Shown here piece after piece: positions 43,584-52,072 of a stretch of 64,000 bases of DNA; positions within the stretch are counted from its first letter, which is position 1, and each line of letters opens with the position of its first letter. Position numbers and translations under genes: made by a program. The notes below the pieces were generated by a model. That model searched no databases. It was not told where the DNA came from and saw only the letters and a program-made list of their open reading frames with translations. Source of the stretch: Paucibacter sp. DJ2R-2. Its GTDB lineage: Bacteria; Pseudomonadota; Gammaproteobacteria; Burkholderiales; Burkholderiaceae_C. The DNA is taken from assembly GCF_025717675.1 (NCBI RefSeq), contig NZ_JAJIRT010000008.1, positions 1 through 64,000 of the forward strand. Reading direction: 5' to 3'.

Positions 43584-45272
43584 ATGACGACAAACCAAGA
43601 TCTTCTGAGCCAGTACGGACCGCGTGAATCGATGGAATACGACGTGGTCATCGTCGGCGGCGGCCCCGGCGGCCTGGCCACCGCGATCCGGCTCAAGCAG
43701 CTGGCGACGGCCAAAGGCCAGGAGCTGTCGGTCGTGGTGCTGGAAAAAGGCTCGGAGCCGGGCGCCCACATCCTTTCGGGCGCGGTCATGGACCCGCGCG
43801 CGCTCACCGAGCTGCTGCCCAACTGGAAGGAACTTGGCGCACCGCTGAACCAGGCGGTGCAGGCCGACGAGGTGCTCTTCCTCAACGAAACCGGCGCCAC
43901 CGCCACGCCGCAGTGGCTGATCCCCGGCTGTTTCCACAACCACGGCAACTACGTCATCTCCCTGGGCGCCGTCACCAAATGGCTGGGCGAACAGGCCGAG
44001 GGCCTGGGCGTGGAGATCTTCCCCGGCTTCACCGCCGCCGAAGTGGTCTACGGTGAAGACGGCAGCGTGCGCGGTGTCGCCACCGGCAATCTGGGCGTGG
44101 GCAAGGACGGCGAGCCGACCGAGAACTTCCAGCTCGGCATGGAGCTGCTGGGCAAGTACACCATCTTTGCCGAAGGCGCCCGCGGCCATCTGGGCAAGCA
44201 GCTGATCGCCAAGTTCCAGCTCGACGCTGGCAAAGACCCGCAAAGCTACGCCATCGGCATCAAGGAACTCTGGGAAGTGCCGGCCGCTCAAGCGCAGCCC
44301 GGCCTGGTGGTGCACACCGCTGGTTGGCCCATGGACGGCGACACCTATGGCGGCGGTTTCCTCTACCACCTGGAGGGCAACAAGGTCACCCTGGGCTATG
44401 TGGTCGGCCTGGACTACAAAAACCCCTGGCTCTCGCCCTTTGAAGAGATGCAGCGCTGGAAGACCCACCCCAGCATCCGCAAGCACATCGAGGGCGGCAA
44501 GCGCCTGGGCTACGGCGCCCGCGCCATCACGGCCGGCGGCCTCTTGAGCCTGCCCAAGACCGTGTTCCCGGGCGGCGCCTTGGTCGGCTGCGATGCTGGC
44601 TACCTGAACGCCGCCCGCATCAAGGGCAGCCATGCGGCCATCAAGACCGGCATGCTGGCGGCCGAAGCCGCTTTCGAAGCCCTGGCCGCCGGCCGCCAGC
44701 ATGACGAGCTGAGCGCCTACCCCGCTGCTTTCGAGCAAAGCTGGCTGCATGAAGAGCTGAACCAGTCGCGCAACTTCAAGCAGTGGTTCAAGAAGGGCAA
44801 CACCGTCGGCACGCTGATGACCGGCATCGAGCAATGGCTGCTGCCCAAGCTGGGCATGAAAAGCCCGCCGTGGACCATCCACCGCCCCCTGCCCGACCAC
44901 CTCTACCTGAAGCCCGCGGCCGAGTGCGCCAAGATCGACTACCCCAAGCCGGACGGCAAGCTGACCTTTGACCGGCTGTCCTCGGTCTTCGTGTCCAACA
45001 CCAACCACGAAGAAAACCAGCCCGCCCACCTGACGCTGAAGGATGCTTCGGTGCCGGTGTCGCTGAACCTGGCCAAGTTCGCCGGGCCGGAGGCACGCTA
45101 CTGCCCGGCCGGCGTCTACGAGTTCGTCAAGAGCGATGCCGGCGAAGATCGCCTGCAGATCAACGCCCAGAACTGCGTGCACTGCAAGACCTGCGACATC
45201 AAGGACCCGAGCCAGAACATCGTCTGGGTCACGCCCGAAGGCGGCGGTGGGCCCAACTACGCCGGCATGTAA
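43584..45272 (+). CDS. electron transfer flavoprotein-ubiquinone oxidoreductase
   Basis: 562 aa. Carries electrons from ETF (fatty-acid and amino-acid dehydrogenases) to ubiquinone at the inner membrane. N-terminal FAD motif VVIVGGGPGGLATAIRL; the membrane/quinone segment includes GCDAGYLNAARIKGSHAA; the C-terminal [4Fe-4S] ligands are CPAGVYEF and CVHCKTCDIKDPSQNI. Length and motif order match ETF-QO well. A strong terminator follows directly. Confidence 0.96.
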   Translation: MTTNQDLLSQYGPRESMEYDVVIVGGGPGGLATAIRLKQLATAKGQELSVVVLEKGSEPGAHILSGAVMDPRALTELLPNWKELGAPLNQAVQADEVLFLNETGATATPQWLIPGCFHNHGNYVISLGAVTKWLGEQAEGLGVEIFPGFTAAEVVYGEDGSVRGVATGNLGVGKDGEPTENFQLGMELLGKYTIFAEGARGHLGKQLIAKFQLDAGKDPQSYAIGIKELWEVPAAQAQPGLVVHTAGWPMDGDTYGGGFLYHLEGNKVTLGYVVGLDYKNPWLSPFEEMQRWKTHPSIRKHIEGGKRLGYGARAITAGGLLSLPKTVFPGGALVGCDAGYLNAARIKGSHAAIKTGMLAAEAAFEALAAGRQHDELSAYPAAFEQSWLHEELNQSRNFKQWFKKGNTVGTLMTGIEQWLLPKLGMKSPPWTIHRPLPDHLYLKPAAECAKIDYPKPDGKLTFDRLSSVFVSNTNHEENQPAHLTLKDASVPVSLNLAKFAGPEARYCPAGVYEFVKSDAGEDRLQINAQNCVHCKTCDIKDPSQNIVWVTPEGGGGPNYAGM

Positions 45273-45290
45273 CAGAGAAGCATCGCTTGA

Positions 45291-45321
45291 GGCGGGCCCT
45301 GCACAAGGGCCCGCCTTTTTT
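45291..45321 (+). terminator. intrinsic terminator after ETF-QO gene
   Basis: A 10-bp perfect stem GGCGGGCCCT / AGGGCCCGCC with a 5-base loop is followed by six T. It begins 19 bases after the stop codon. Confidence 0.95.
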
Positions 45322-45405
45322 ATGAGCCCGCTGCGTACAAATTCTCGCAACTGAACGGCGTGCGCTCTGCGCCCCTGGACTGACGCACGCCCCGGCCCTA
45401 TCGTC

Positions 45406-45500
45406 CGCTCACCCGCAAACCTTGTGAAAGCAAGGGACGCAAAACCTCCGGCCTACAGCGTGCTGCCCCACAGCGCGCCACGGTAGCGGGGTTGCCAGGC
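45406..45500 (+). promoter_or_regulatory. c-di-GMP-I (GEMM) riboswitch
   Basis: The aptamer consensus is present in order: GCAAACC, four bases, GAAA tetraloop closing CTTGT/GCAAG, GGGACGCAAA, CCTCCGGCCTAC, a variable GC-rich hairpin, then CGGTAGCGGGGTTGCC. This closely follows the Vibrio Vc2 aptamer. It lies about 50 bases before the subtilase start codon on the same strand. The stretch after it can form CCAGG/CCTGG with CCCC/GGGG, a possible expression platform without a T-run, so control at translation is more likely than termination. Binding is predicted, direction of control unknown. Confidence 0.93.
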
Positions 45501-45548
45501 ACCCCGGCTCTTGGGGCCTGGCCTCGTCACCATCGAGGCAGTGATTCC

Positions 45549-47417
45549 ATGCAGTACCCGGCTTCCCGCTTGCGCCCCGCTGTTCCGGCCATCCTCGCCG
45601 CCCTGTCCCTGGCCTGCGCCAGCAGCGCCTTCGCCCGCGAACCCGAACCGACCCGCTCGCTACGCGACCAGCCCGAGCGCACCGACCGTCTGATCGTCAA
45701 ATACCGCAGCGACAGCAGCCTCGGCCTGAATGCCGAAGGCCAGTTGAGCGTGCAGGCGCAGGCCGCCGTGCAGGTGGCCGCCAACCGCCAAGGCGTGCGC
45801 ATCCAGCATCTGCGCCGCATGTCCAATGGCGCTCAGGTCTTTGCCCTGAACCGCGCACTCAGCCTCAGCGAAGCCAATGCCATGGCCGCCAGCCTGCGCA
45901 TGGGCGACGCCTCCATCGAATACGCCGAGCCGGACCGCCTGCACCACCCCAGCTTGGTGACCAACGACGCCCTGCTGGCCCAGCAATGGAGCCTCAACGA
46001 TGCCGTCGGCGGCATCCGCGCGGCGGCGGCCTGGGACAAGGTCAATGGCAGCGGCGTCACCGTGGCCGTGCTGGACACCGGCGTGCGCCCCCATGCCGAT
46101 CTGGCGGCCCGCCTGCTGCCGGGCTACGACTTTGTCACGGCCCTGAGCTTCGCCGGCGACGGCAATGGCCGCGATGCCGATGCCAGCGACCCGGGCGACT
46201 TCACCACCGCCAACCAATGCGCCAGCGGCTCCAAGGCCAGCAGCAGTTCCTGGCATGGCACCCATGTGGCTGGCATCGCGGCCGCCAGCGCTGGCAACGG
46301 CATTGGCGTGGCCGGTGTGGCCTTTGGTGCCAAAGTGTTGCCCCTGCGCGTGCTGGGTCGCTGCGGCGGCTACAGCTCGGACATCGCCGACGCCATCGTC
46401 TGGGCCGTGGGCGGTGCCGTGAGCGGCCTGCCGCTCAACCCCAACCCGGCCAAGGTGCTCAACCTCTCCCTGGGCGGCGCTGGCGCCTGCGGCATCACCA
46501 CCCAGAACGCGATCAACACTGCGCGCGCCAAGGGCGCCGTGTTGGTGGTGGCCGCCGGCAACGAGAAAGTGGACGCTGCCAATGTGTCGCCGGCCAATTG
46601 CACAGGCGTGATCGTGGTGGCCGCCACCGGCAAAACCGGCGCGCGCGCCAGCTATTCAAACTTCGGCAGCAAGGTCACCCTGGCCGCCCCCGGTGGCGAC
46701 ACCGGCGCCGCCATTCTTTCGACCTGGAACGCCGGCAGCACCACGCCCGGCGCCGACAGCTACGCCAGCATGATGGGCACCTCCATGGCCACCCCGGTGG
46801 TCAGCGGCGTGGTGGCGCTGATGCTCGCCGCCAACCCAGCGCTGACGCCCGACCAGATCGCCGCCCTGCTCAAGAGCAGCGCCCGCGCCTTCCCGGCCGC
46901 CTGCAGCGGCTGCGGAGCCGGCATCGTCAATGCCCAAGCGGCCGTCACCCAGGCCCTGGCCACCACGGGCGCGGCCAGCCCGGCACCAGCGCCCACGCCC
47001 GCACCCGCTCCTGCGCCGACCCCTGCTCCAACGCCCGCCCCCGCGCCCACCCCGGGCACGCTCAACCTCAGCGACAAAGAGCCCAACGAAAGCATCGCCA
47101 CCGCCCAGGCCGTTGCCAGCCTGCCTGCATTGATCAGCGGCAGCATGGCCAGCAACAGCGACAACGACTATTTCAAGCTCACCTTGCCGGCCGGCCAGAC
47201 CCTGCTTGCCACACTCAACGCCGCCAATGCCGGCTCGGGCTTCGGCGTCGGCGTCTACACCGCCAGCGGCCAGCAGGTGCTGCTGTCCACGGGCGTCGTT
47301 GGCGCCAGCCAGCAGATCCGCATCAGCAACCCCGGCAGCACGGCCGTGGTGCTCGTCTTGCGGGTGCTGCGCAGCGCCGGAACCACCGGGGCGTACAGCC
47401 TGAAGCTGGCGCTCTGA
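45549..47417 (+). CDS. secreted subtilisin-like serine protease (S8) with PPC domain
   Basis: 622 aa. Signal peptide about 1-28; an inhibitor-type propeptide (about 38-135) with LIVKYRS; the S8 catalytic domain has Asp in VAVLDTGVRPHADL, His in WHGTHVAGIAAAS and Ser in MMGTSMATPVVSG. A Pro/Ala/Thr linker (about 475-505) joins a C-terminal bacterial pre-peptidase domain with EPNESIATAQ and DYFKLTLPAGQ. It is an exported extracellular protease, preceded by a c-di-GMP riboswitch, so secretion of proteolytic activity is probably tied to the sessile/motile switch. Confidence 0.95.
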   Translation: MQYPASRLRPAVPAILAALSLACASSAFAREPEPTRSLRDQPERTDRLIVKYRSDSSLGLNAEGQLSVQAQAAVQVAANRQGVRIQHLRRMSNGAQVFALNRALSLSEANAMAASLRMGDASIEYAEPDRLHHPSLVTNDALLAQQWSLNDAVGGIRAAAAWDKVNGSGVTVAVLDTGVRPHADLAARLLPGYDFVTALSFAGDGNGRDADASDPGDFTTANQCASGSKASSSSWHGTHVAGIAAASAGNGIGVAGVAFGAKVLPLRVLGRCGGYSSDIADAIVWAVGGAVSGLPLNPNPAKVLNLSLGGAGACGITTQNAINTARAKGAVLVVAAGNEKVDAANVSPANCTGVIVVAATGKTGARASYSNFGSKVTLAAPGGDTGAAILSTWNAGSTTPGADSYASMMGTSMATPVVSGVVALMLAANPALTPDQIAALLKSSARAFPAACSGCGAGIVNAQAAVTQALATTGAASPAPAPTPAPAPAPTPAPTPAPAPTPGTLNLSDKEPNESIATAQAVASLPALISGSMASNSDNDYFKLTLPAGQTLLATLNAANAGSGFGVGVYTASGQQVLLSTGVVGASQQIRISNPGSTAVVLVLRVLRSAGTTGAYSLKLAL

Positions 47418-47517
47418 AGAGACTGCGGCTCTGGCTGCGGAGGGTCAGGTCTTGCCCTGGGACTCTGAGGCTTGAAGTTGGAACTGCCTGCCCCGCAGCG
47501 CAGCGCAGTCCGAAAGG

Positions 47518-48333
47518 CTAGACCGCCTCGCCCGTCCTGCGATTGGAGCCAACCAGCACCCGGCGCAAGACAAAGGCCCCGAGCGCGGCGGCCGCTAGCG
47601 CAGCCAGCCAGGTGGAAACATCGGCCGAATCCAGGAAGGGTTGGCTCTGTGTGCCCTTCATTTGCTCCAGCACATAGACGGCAGTGTTGACCGCTGAATG
47701 CAGAGCAATGCAAGGCAAGAGAGACCGCGAACGCTCGTAGAGCCAGCCAAGCAAAACGCCCAGCCATAGCGCCAGCAAGAACTGATAGATGTTCATATGC
47801 GCCGCACCGAACAGCAATGCGGAGTAGGAAATCGCGGCCCAGCGTGGGTATTGGCTCAAGAACGACCGCAGCAAGATGCCGCGGAACAGCATTTCTTCCA
47901 GAACGGGCGCCAGTACGCAGGTGGCGATCACCGCCGGAAGGCTGCCAGCCACCATGCTGCTGAAGGCCTGCTCCTCCCAGCGGGACAGGGGCAGTACCTG
48001 CTCAACGACAGTGAGCAGCGCGTGATCCAGAAGCAGCACGAGCGGAACCAGCAAAAGGATGGGTGGCAGCAAGAGCATCAAGGTGGCCGAAACCGATGAC
48101 TTCGTTGCATGCATCAGCTCGCGGTAGCGGATCCGGCTGTAATGCATGGCAGACACCAGAACGATGCCGTTGGCCAGCACCATGACAAGCGCTTGAGTCT
48201 GGTCCTCGGTCAGGCCGGTGAAGTGACGCAAGTCGAAAAGAAGCGCCAGCAAGGCGTACTGCAAAAGGAAGTTCGCAAGAAGAAGCAGGGCGGCCTGTGC
48301 GACCGAAGGAAAGTGCGCTTGGCTTGAATTCAT
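47518..48333 (-). CDS. CPBP-family intramembrane glutamic endopeptidase
   Basis: 271 aa with about 7-8 hydrophobic segments. The CPBP (Abi/CAAX protease) motifs are all visible: EEMLFRG with the double Glu and Arg, the His in LLFGAAHMN, and the late His/Asn in ALHSAVNTAVY. Bacterial members act in bacteriocin self-immunity, maturation of signalling peptides, or remain unassigned. Convergent with the subtilase gene. Confidence 0.92.
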   Translation of the reverse strand: MNSSQAHFPSVAQAALLLLANFLLQYALLALLFDLRHFTGLTEDQTQALVMVLANGIVLVSAMHYSRIRYRELMHATKSSVSATLMLLLPPILLLVPLVLLLDHALLTVVEQVLPLSRWEEQAFSSMVAGSLPAVIATCVLAPVLEEMLFRGILLRSFLSQYPRWAAISYSALLFGAAHMNIYQFLLALWLGVLLGWLYERSRSLLPCIALHSAVNTAVYVLEQMKGTQSQPFLDSADVSTWLAALAAAALGAFVLRRVLVGSNRRTGEAV

Positions 48334-48513
48334 GGGGGCGCAGGCAAACGACGATGTGGTTTAAGGAGGCGGTCCAAGGAGTCGCGAGCCACTGCATCTA
48401 TGGCCGCTTCGCGAGTCGAAACTGATGACGCAAATTGTGTGCTGCGAGGTCAAGCTCAACAGCCACGGACCATTCGCCAAGCCCGCACCCTGGACGTATC
48501 TGCAAAAAGCCTG

Positions 48514-48987
48514 TCAGCCGGCAATCTCACATTTTTTCCATGCATCTGAAGCTTTGATGCATCTCTTAAATGGATACGTCGTGCCATTGCGAACCGACAC
48601 AAGCATGTCTTCGATTTGCTTGGCTGTACGCGTGCCGTGGAAATAGTCATACACCTCACCGTCCACCATCAGGGCAAACTGAGGAGAGCCGCTTCTTCCT
48701 GAGCTTGCATAGTCAAGTTTCTCTTTGAAGGGCTTGACTTCGCTGGGCAGGAAGAACCTTGGAGGCACAGGTGACTTGATGGCTTTCACCACTTTGGAAA
48801 ACTGAATTTTGGTGAATTCATCAGATTTCTCCAAAATCGGCAGCTCAGTGGCTACCCATGCCACACAAAAGGGGCAATCGTTTCCACCCATGTATATCAA
48901 GTGCACATTGGGCTGCTTGATTTCCTGCGAAAAAGCGACTGGCGCGAAAGCAGCGACAAGCAAAAGCATGAATCTTCGCAACATCAT
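48514..48987 (-). CDS. exported thioredoxin-fold protein
   Basis: 157 aa. Signal peptide about 1-20 (FMLLLVAAFAPVAFS). The mature protein has a thioredoxin-like active site GGNDCPFCVAWVATE (CPFC), a cis-Pro region in SPQFALMVDGEVYDYF, and two more Cys near the C-terminus. A second ATG three bases in (48984) has the better SD spacing to GTAGGGAG. Base composition is clearly less GC-rich than the surrounding chromosome. It lies next to the integron cassettes but has no attC of its own, so it may be part of the same acquired island. Confidence 0.8.
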   Translation of the reverse strand: MMLRRFMLLLVAAFAPVAFSQEIKQPNVHLIYMGGNDCPFCVAWVATELPILEKSDEFTKIQFSKVVKAIKSPVPPRFFLPSEVKPFKEKLDYASSGRSGSPQFALMVDGEVYDYFHGTRTAKQIEDMLVSVRNGTTYPFKRCIKASDAWKKCEIAG

Positions 48988-49428
48988 GGCTCCCTACAAA
49001 AATAACCAATCAACGAGACCCAGCAAGAACTAGAAACCGACAGCCGCACCGTCTTTTCGTGCCGCCGCTGTTCACAAAAAGATTTAAACATGCAAAACCC
49101 CCCGAAGTATCAAGTCTTGCTATTCGACGCAGCCACCGCTCAACCGAATCATCAAACGAAATCACCTGAACCCCGATTTCATCAGTCCTGCAAAGGTCTG
49201 TAAGGGGTGATTGAACAATCCTTGGTCAAAGGACCTCGCAATAGAAAGTCAAATCGACACCAGCGCCAGCTGTTGATTTACATGAAGCATCCAAAACACT
49301 GATGTCAATCGACATAGCGGCGTGACGCACATGCCCGAGGATGAATCAGCGGCCTGCCGGGCATCCGGTTACGGCTCCGTTTGATCAAAGGTGCATTCTG
49401 AGGTCAGTGATTTCTGGTTGCTGCATGC
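48988..49428. other. AT-richer intergenic stretch, no gene supported
   Basis: 441 bases between the thioredoxin-fold gene and the attC3-like site. Composition is low in GC for this genome. No frame with a family signal was found. It could hold the promoter of the thioredoxin-fold gene and remains of an eroded cassette. Confidence 0.5.
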
Positions 49429-49539
49429 GCTCTAACGCTTAAGCCACTCCGACCATGACGGCAAAGGGCAGAAGGGCCAGAATGGAATGGGGGCTTGGGC
49501 TGACTAGCTCTTGCGAGTCGGCTCGAACACCCGCTTGGC
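49429..49539 (-). repeat. integron attC-like site (attC3)
   Basis: 111 bp on the minus strand, ending with GGCTTAAGC and R' GTTAGAGC (49436-49429), with an L'' partner GTTCGAGCCGACTC and a degenerate R'' GCCAAGC (49539-49533). The middle segment CATTCCATTCTGGCCCT and TGCCGTC match attC1 and attC2, and its length equals attC2. It follows the 110-aa cassette gene by 53 bases, as expected for a cassette end. Both outer boxes are decayed, so mobility is doubtful. Confidence 0.62.
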
Positions 49540-49592
49540 CCGCTGGAATTCGGCCCGCCAGATGAAGTGACCATGATGGCGCCTCACGCCAA

Positions 49593-49925
49593 CTACTTAA
49601 TGCAGGCCGGGAATGAAGGCTTCTCACCGGGCTTTGCAGCGCACTGTCGATACCCTACCGGCAGGTTGGAGAACTTCTTGGTCTGCCCAACCTTGAGAGT
49701 GAATTCCTGCAAAAGTGACTTCGTGCAAACCAAGGAAGGCCTGCCATTGACCATATCGGCCTCTTTGCAGTCCTCTGCATACAGAACAAAGTGGCAATCA
49801 GTATTGGACGCGCTGCTGCAGCGGAACTCAGTTTCGGTGAGTGGTCCGGCATAGGCACAGCACCCTGCGAGAAGTGCGCAAAACAAGACCCCAAGTTTGA
49901 AGAGCGGTTTGCAGTAGGAATTCAT
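49593..49925 (-). CDS. integron cassette-encoded exported Cys-containing protein
   Basis: 110 aa. Leader about 1-27 with LGVLFCALLAGCCAYA; the LAGC could be a lipobox, making this a lipoprotein candidate. The mature part has six cysteines (FRCSS, DCHF, EDCKE, VCTKS, RQCAA, PACIK), which would suit three disulfides, and no family I recognise. It is bounded by attC2 upstream and the attC3-like site downstream, so it is the second cassette of a two-cassette array. Confidence 0.72.
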   Translation of the reverse strand: MNSYCKPLFKLGVLFCALLAGCCAYAGPLTETEFRCSSASNTDCHFVLYAEDCKEADMVNGRPSLVCTKSLLQEFTLKVGQTKKFSNLPVGYRQCAAKPGEKPSFPACIK

Positions 49926-49979
49926 GTGGGATGGTGAAGTGGAGGTGGAGGTGAGAGGAATCTGGGAACTCGAACTGCG

Positions 49980-50090
49980 GGCTTACGTTGAAGCTAACCG
50001 GCCCGCGACGGCAGGACGTCGCAGGGTCAGAATAAAACGAAGCCCGAAGGCGCAATGCCGTTGCGGTTCCAGTTGGGCGCCGGGTTAGGC
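49980..50090 (-). repeat. integron attC recombination site (attC2)
   Basis: 111 bp. On the minus strand it begins with R'' GCCTAAC (50090-50084), has L'' CCCAACTGGAACC, a palindromic middle with ATTCTGACCCTGCGACGTCC, then L' GGGCCGGTTAGCTTCAAC and R' GTAAGCC (49986-49980). It is closely related to attC1 at the window start. The R' has GTA where GTT is expected. Confidence 0.85.
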
Positions 50091-50136
50091 CTCCGGCTGG
50101 CTGGCACTCCATTCTGGCCTTGGCGGGAGACCATTT

Positions 50137-50394
50137 TCAAAGCTCCCTCTCAGATCTTCCCTGTTCATCCTCGACTTTGCGCGAGTAGTCGACTTTGCCG
50201 CTTCGCCCCACCACCCAGGCAAGAAGCATCGCGACACCTGCACCCCCGTAGGTAGCCAGATCAAGCCAAATCGGAGTGAAGCCAAGAATGAGCTTGTAGG
50301 CGATTGCCCAGCAGATCCACAAGGCAACGATGACGGCGAGTGCCAATCGCAGGCCTCTACCTAGCATATGAGCCGATTTTCGGAGCCATTTCAT
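50137..50394 (-). CDS. integron cassette-encoded small membrane protein
   Basis: 85 aa with two hydrophobic segments (about 17-36, LALAVIVALWICWAIAYKLI, and about 44-62, LATYGGAGVAMLLAWVV) and a charged C-terminal tail. The ATG lies 4 bases after a GTTAGGC core site (50405-50399) and attC2 follows the stop, a typical cassette. No family recognised; small two-span membrane proteins are common cassette cargo. Confidence 0.72.
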   Translation of the reverse strand: MKWLRKSAHMLGRGLRLALAVIVALWICWAIAYKLILGFTPIWLDLATYGGAGVAMLLAWVVGRSGKVDYSRKVEDEQGRSEREL

Positions 50395-50398
50395 AGAG

Positions 50399-50405
50399 GC
50401 CTAAC
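50399..50405 (-). repeat. integron core site GTTAGGC at the cassette array boundary
   Basis: On the minus strand the context is GGAAACATAGTTAGGC, again resembling the attI end AACAAAGTTAGGC with one change. It marks the 5' end of the two-cassette array. The 285 bases beyond it (50406-50690) hold no gene I can support and no integrase. Confidence 0.55.
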
Positions 50406-50690
50406 TATGTTTCCGGGCAACTCACCTGCTGCCTATCGCGTCGACTGCGCCCATATCCAGTCTTGGCAACTCGTTGGACCACGGCATGACCCTTGCCGAT
50501 CCGTCGATTTTCGAGGTTTGTACCACGCGTCCGGAGCCGCCACAGGCCGCAAATCCTGAACGTGACTTTCCACAATCCGCAGCAGTTTCTTGTCGAATGA
50601 TCAGCTCACTCCGCCTACACCCGCACTCTGCGTCCCAGGTCTGAAACGGCCCAACCGCGACCCTGGCGCCACCAAGCATTCGCCCCGGCC

Positions 50691-51947
50691 TCAGCCCCCG
50701 CTTGCAGCCGCCGCCCGCCCCCGCCCCCTGCGAAACACCCACACAAACAGCAGCGCCGCCGGCACCGTCAGCGCCAGTTCGACCAAGAGGGTCAGGCGGC
50801 CGCCGGCCTGGGCAAACACCCAGCCGTACAAGGCGGTGGTCCAGCCGATCGGGGTGTTGGACAGCGAGGCCATCAGGTTGTATTTGGTGGCCGCGGCGCC
50901 CTTGCCGATGGCCTCCAGGGTGACCGCCGAGAAGCCGGCGTAGCACAGGCCGGTGATCAAGGCATAGACGCTGGTCCAGACGATGAAGTGCCACTCGGTA
51001 TGCGGCGCCAGCGCCATGATCAGGCTGGCGCCGGCCAGTAGCAGGCCGAAGAGCACATAGGCCAGCTGCCGGTTCATGCGGTCGCAGATGTAGCCGCCGA
51101 TCAGGCAGCCCAGGGCCGAGATCAGGCCGCTCAGCGTGCCGGTGACCAGGGCCACGGTGTTGGCCGAAGCCTGCCACTCGCTCGCCATGATGGAGTACAT
51201 ATTTGCCATCGAGCCGGTGCCCATGGGCAAGAAGACCAGCAGCATGGCCAGGGCGCCGTTGCGCGAGCGGACCACGGACCAAAGATCGGCCCCGGTGTCG
51301 CGCAGGCGCTGGGTGATGCTTGGTGGCGAAACGCTGTCGGCCGTCGCCTCGCCTTCGCTGACCCAGAGTATGGGCAGCGCACACAGCAGGCACAGGCCGG
51401 CCAAGGCAGCGGCGCCCATCTGCGGCGTCAGGCCGCCCGACTGCACCAGCCACAAGGCCGCGCCGCCGCCCAGGCCGCCGCCGCCCAGATTGCCGGCCTG
51501 GAACCAGCCGGCCGCCCTGCCCTTGGCGTGCTCAGGCGTCTGGTGCGCCATCAGGCTGTCCACCGCCATGCCCAGAAAGGTCGAGGCCGTGCCCATCAGC
51601 AGCACGGCCAGGGTCAGTGGCCACATGGCCGCCTGTGTCAGCGGGCTGCTGCCCACCAGCAAGATGCCAAGCACGATGCCGGCCAAGCCGATGCCGTACC
51701 AGGTCTTGCGGCTGAGGCTCAGGTCCACCACCGGGGCCCAGAGGAACTTCCAGGTCTGCGGCAGATAGGCCAGGGCCAGCAGGCCGGCCACCGCCTCAGC
51801 GCCGACCTGGGCCTGGGTCAGCAGATAGGCCACGCAGACGGCGGTGTAGCCCGAGGTCGCGCCAAAAGGCGCGATCAGGAACATATAGAGGGCGGGATGC
51901 GGGGCCTTGCGGTCCGGGTCGACCAGGATCTTGGCAGCGGTGCTCAT
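50691..51947 (-). CDS. MFS transporter, AmpG/RhtX-like
   Basis: 418 aa, 12 predicted hydrophobic segments. It opens with LYMFLIAPFGATSGYTAVCVAYLL and has LAYLPQTWKFLWAPVVDL, which recalls AmpG and RhtX/FptX permeases, then MGTASTFLGMAVDSLMA and GRAAGWFQAGNLGGGGLGG. Substrate unknown; muropeptide, siderophore or drug transport are all possible in this branch. Ends in a basic tail. Confidence 0.9.
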   Translation of the reverse strand: MSTAAKILVDPDRKAPHPALYMFLIAPFGATSGYTAVCVAYLLTQAQVGAEAVAGLLALAYLPQTWKFLWAPVVDLSLSRKTWYGIGLAGIVLGILLVGSSPLTQAAMWPLTLAVLLMGTASTFLGMAVDSLMAHQTPEHAKGRAAGWFQAGNLGGGGLGGGAALWLVQSGGLTPQMGAAALAGLCLLCALPILWVSEGEATADSVSPPSITQRLRDTGADLWSVVRSRNGALAMLLVFLPMGTGSMANMYSIMASEWQASANTVALVTGTLSGLISALGCLIGGYICDRMNRQLAYVLFGLLLAGASLIMALAPHTEWHFIVWTSVYALITGLCYAGFSAVTLEAIGKGAAATKYNLMASLSNTPIGWTTALYGWVFAQAGGRLTLLVELALTVPAALLFVWVFRRGRGRAAAASGG

Positions 51948-52072
51948 GGCGGGCGAGCGCCGCTAAAAGGGCGCGCGCTGGAAAAATGCGAAGGCCGCAC
52001 CCTAACACCGCCCCAGCCGCATCGGGCCGGGGTTTGCCCGCAAGCCCCCGGCCACCACCTTTCTTTACTGCT

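Noticed and set aside
49508-49580. Minus-strand frame ending WRAEFQRAKRVFEPTRKS, possible tail of a broken gene
   Set aside because: It overlaps the attC3-like site, whose structure explains the sequence; no upstream part of such a gene exists.
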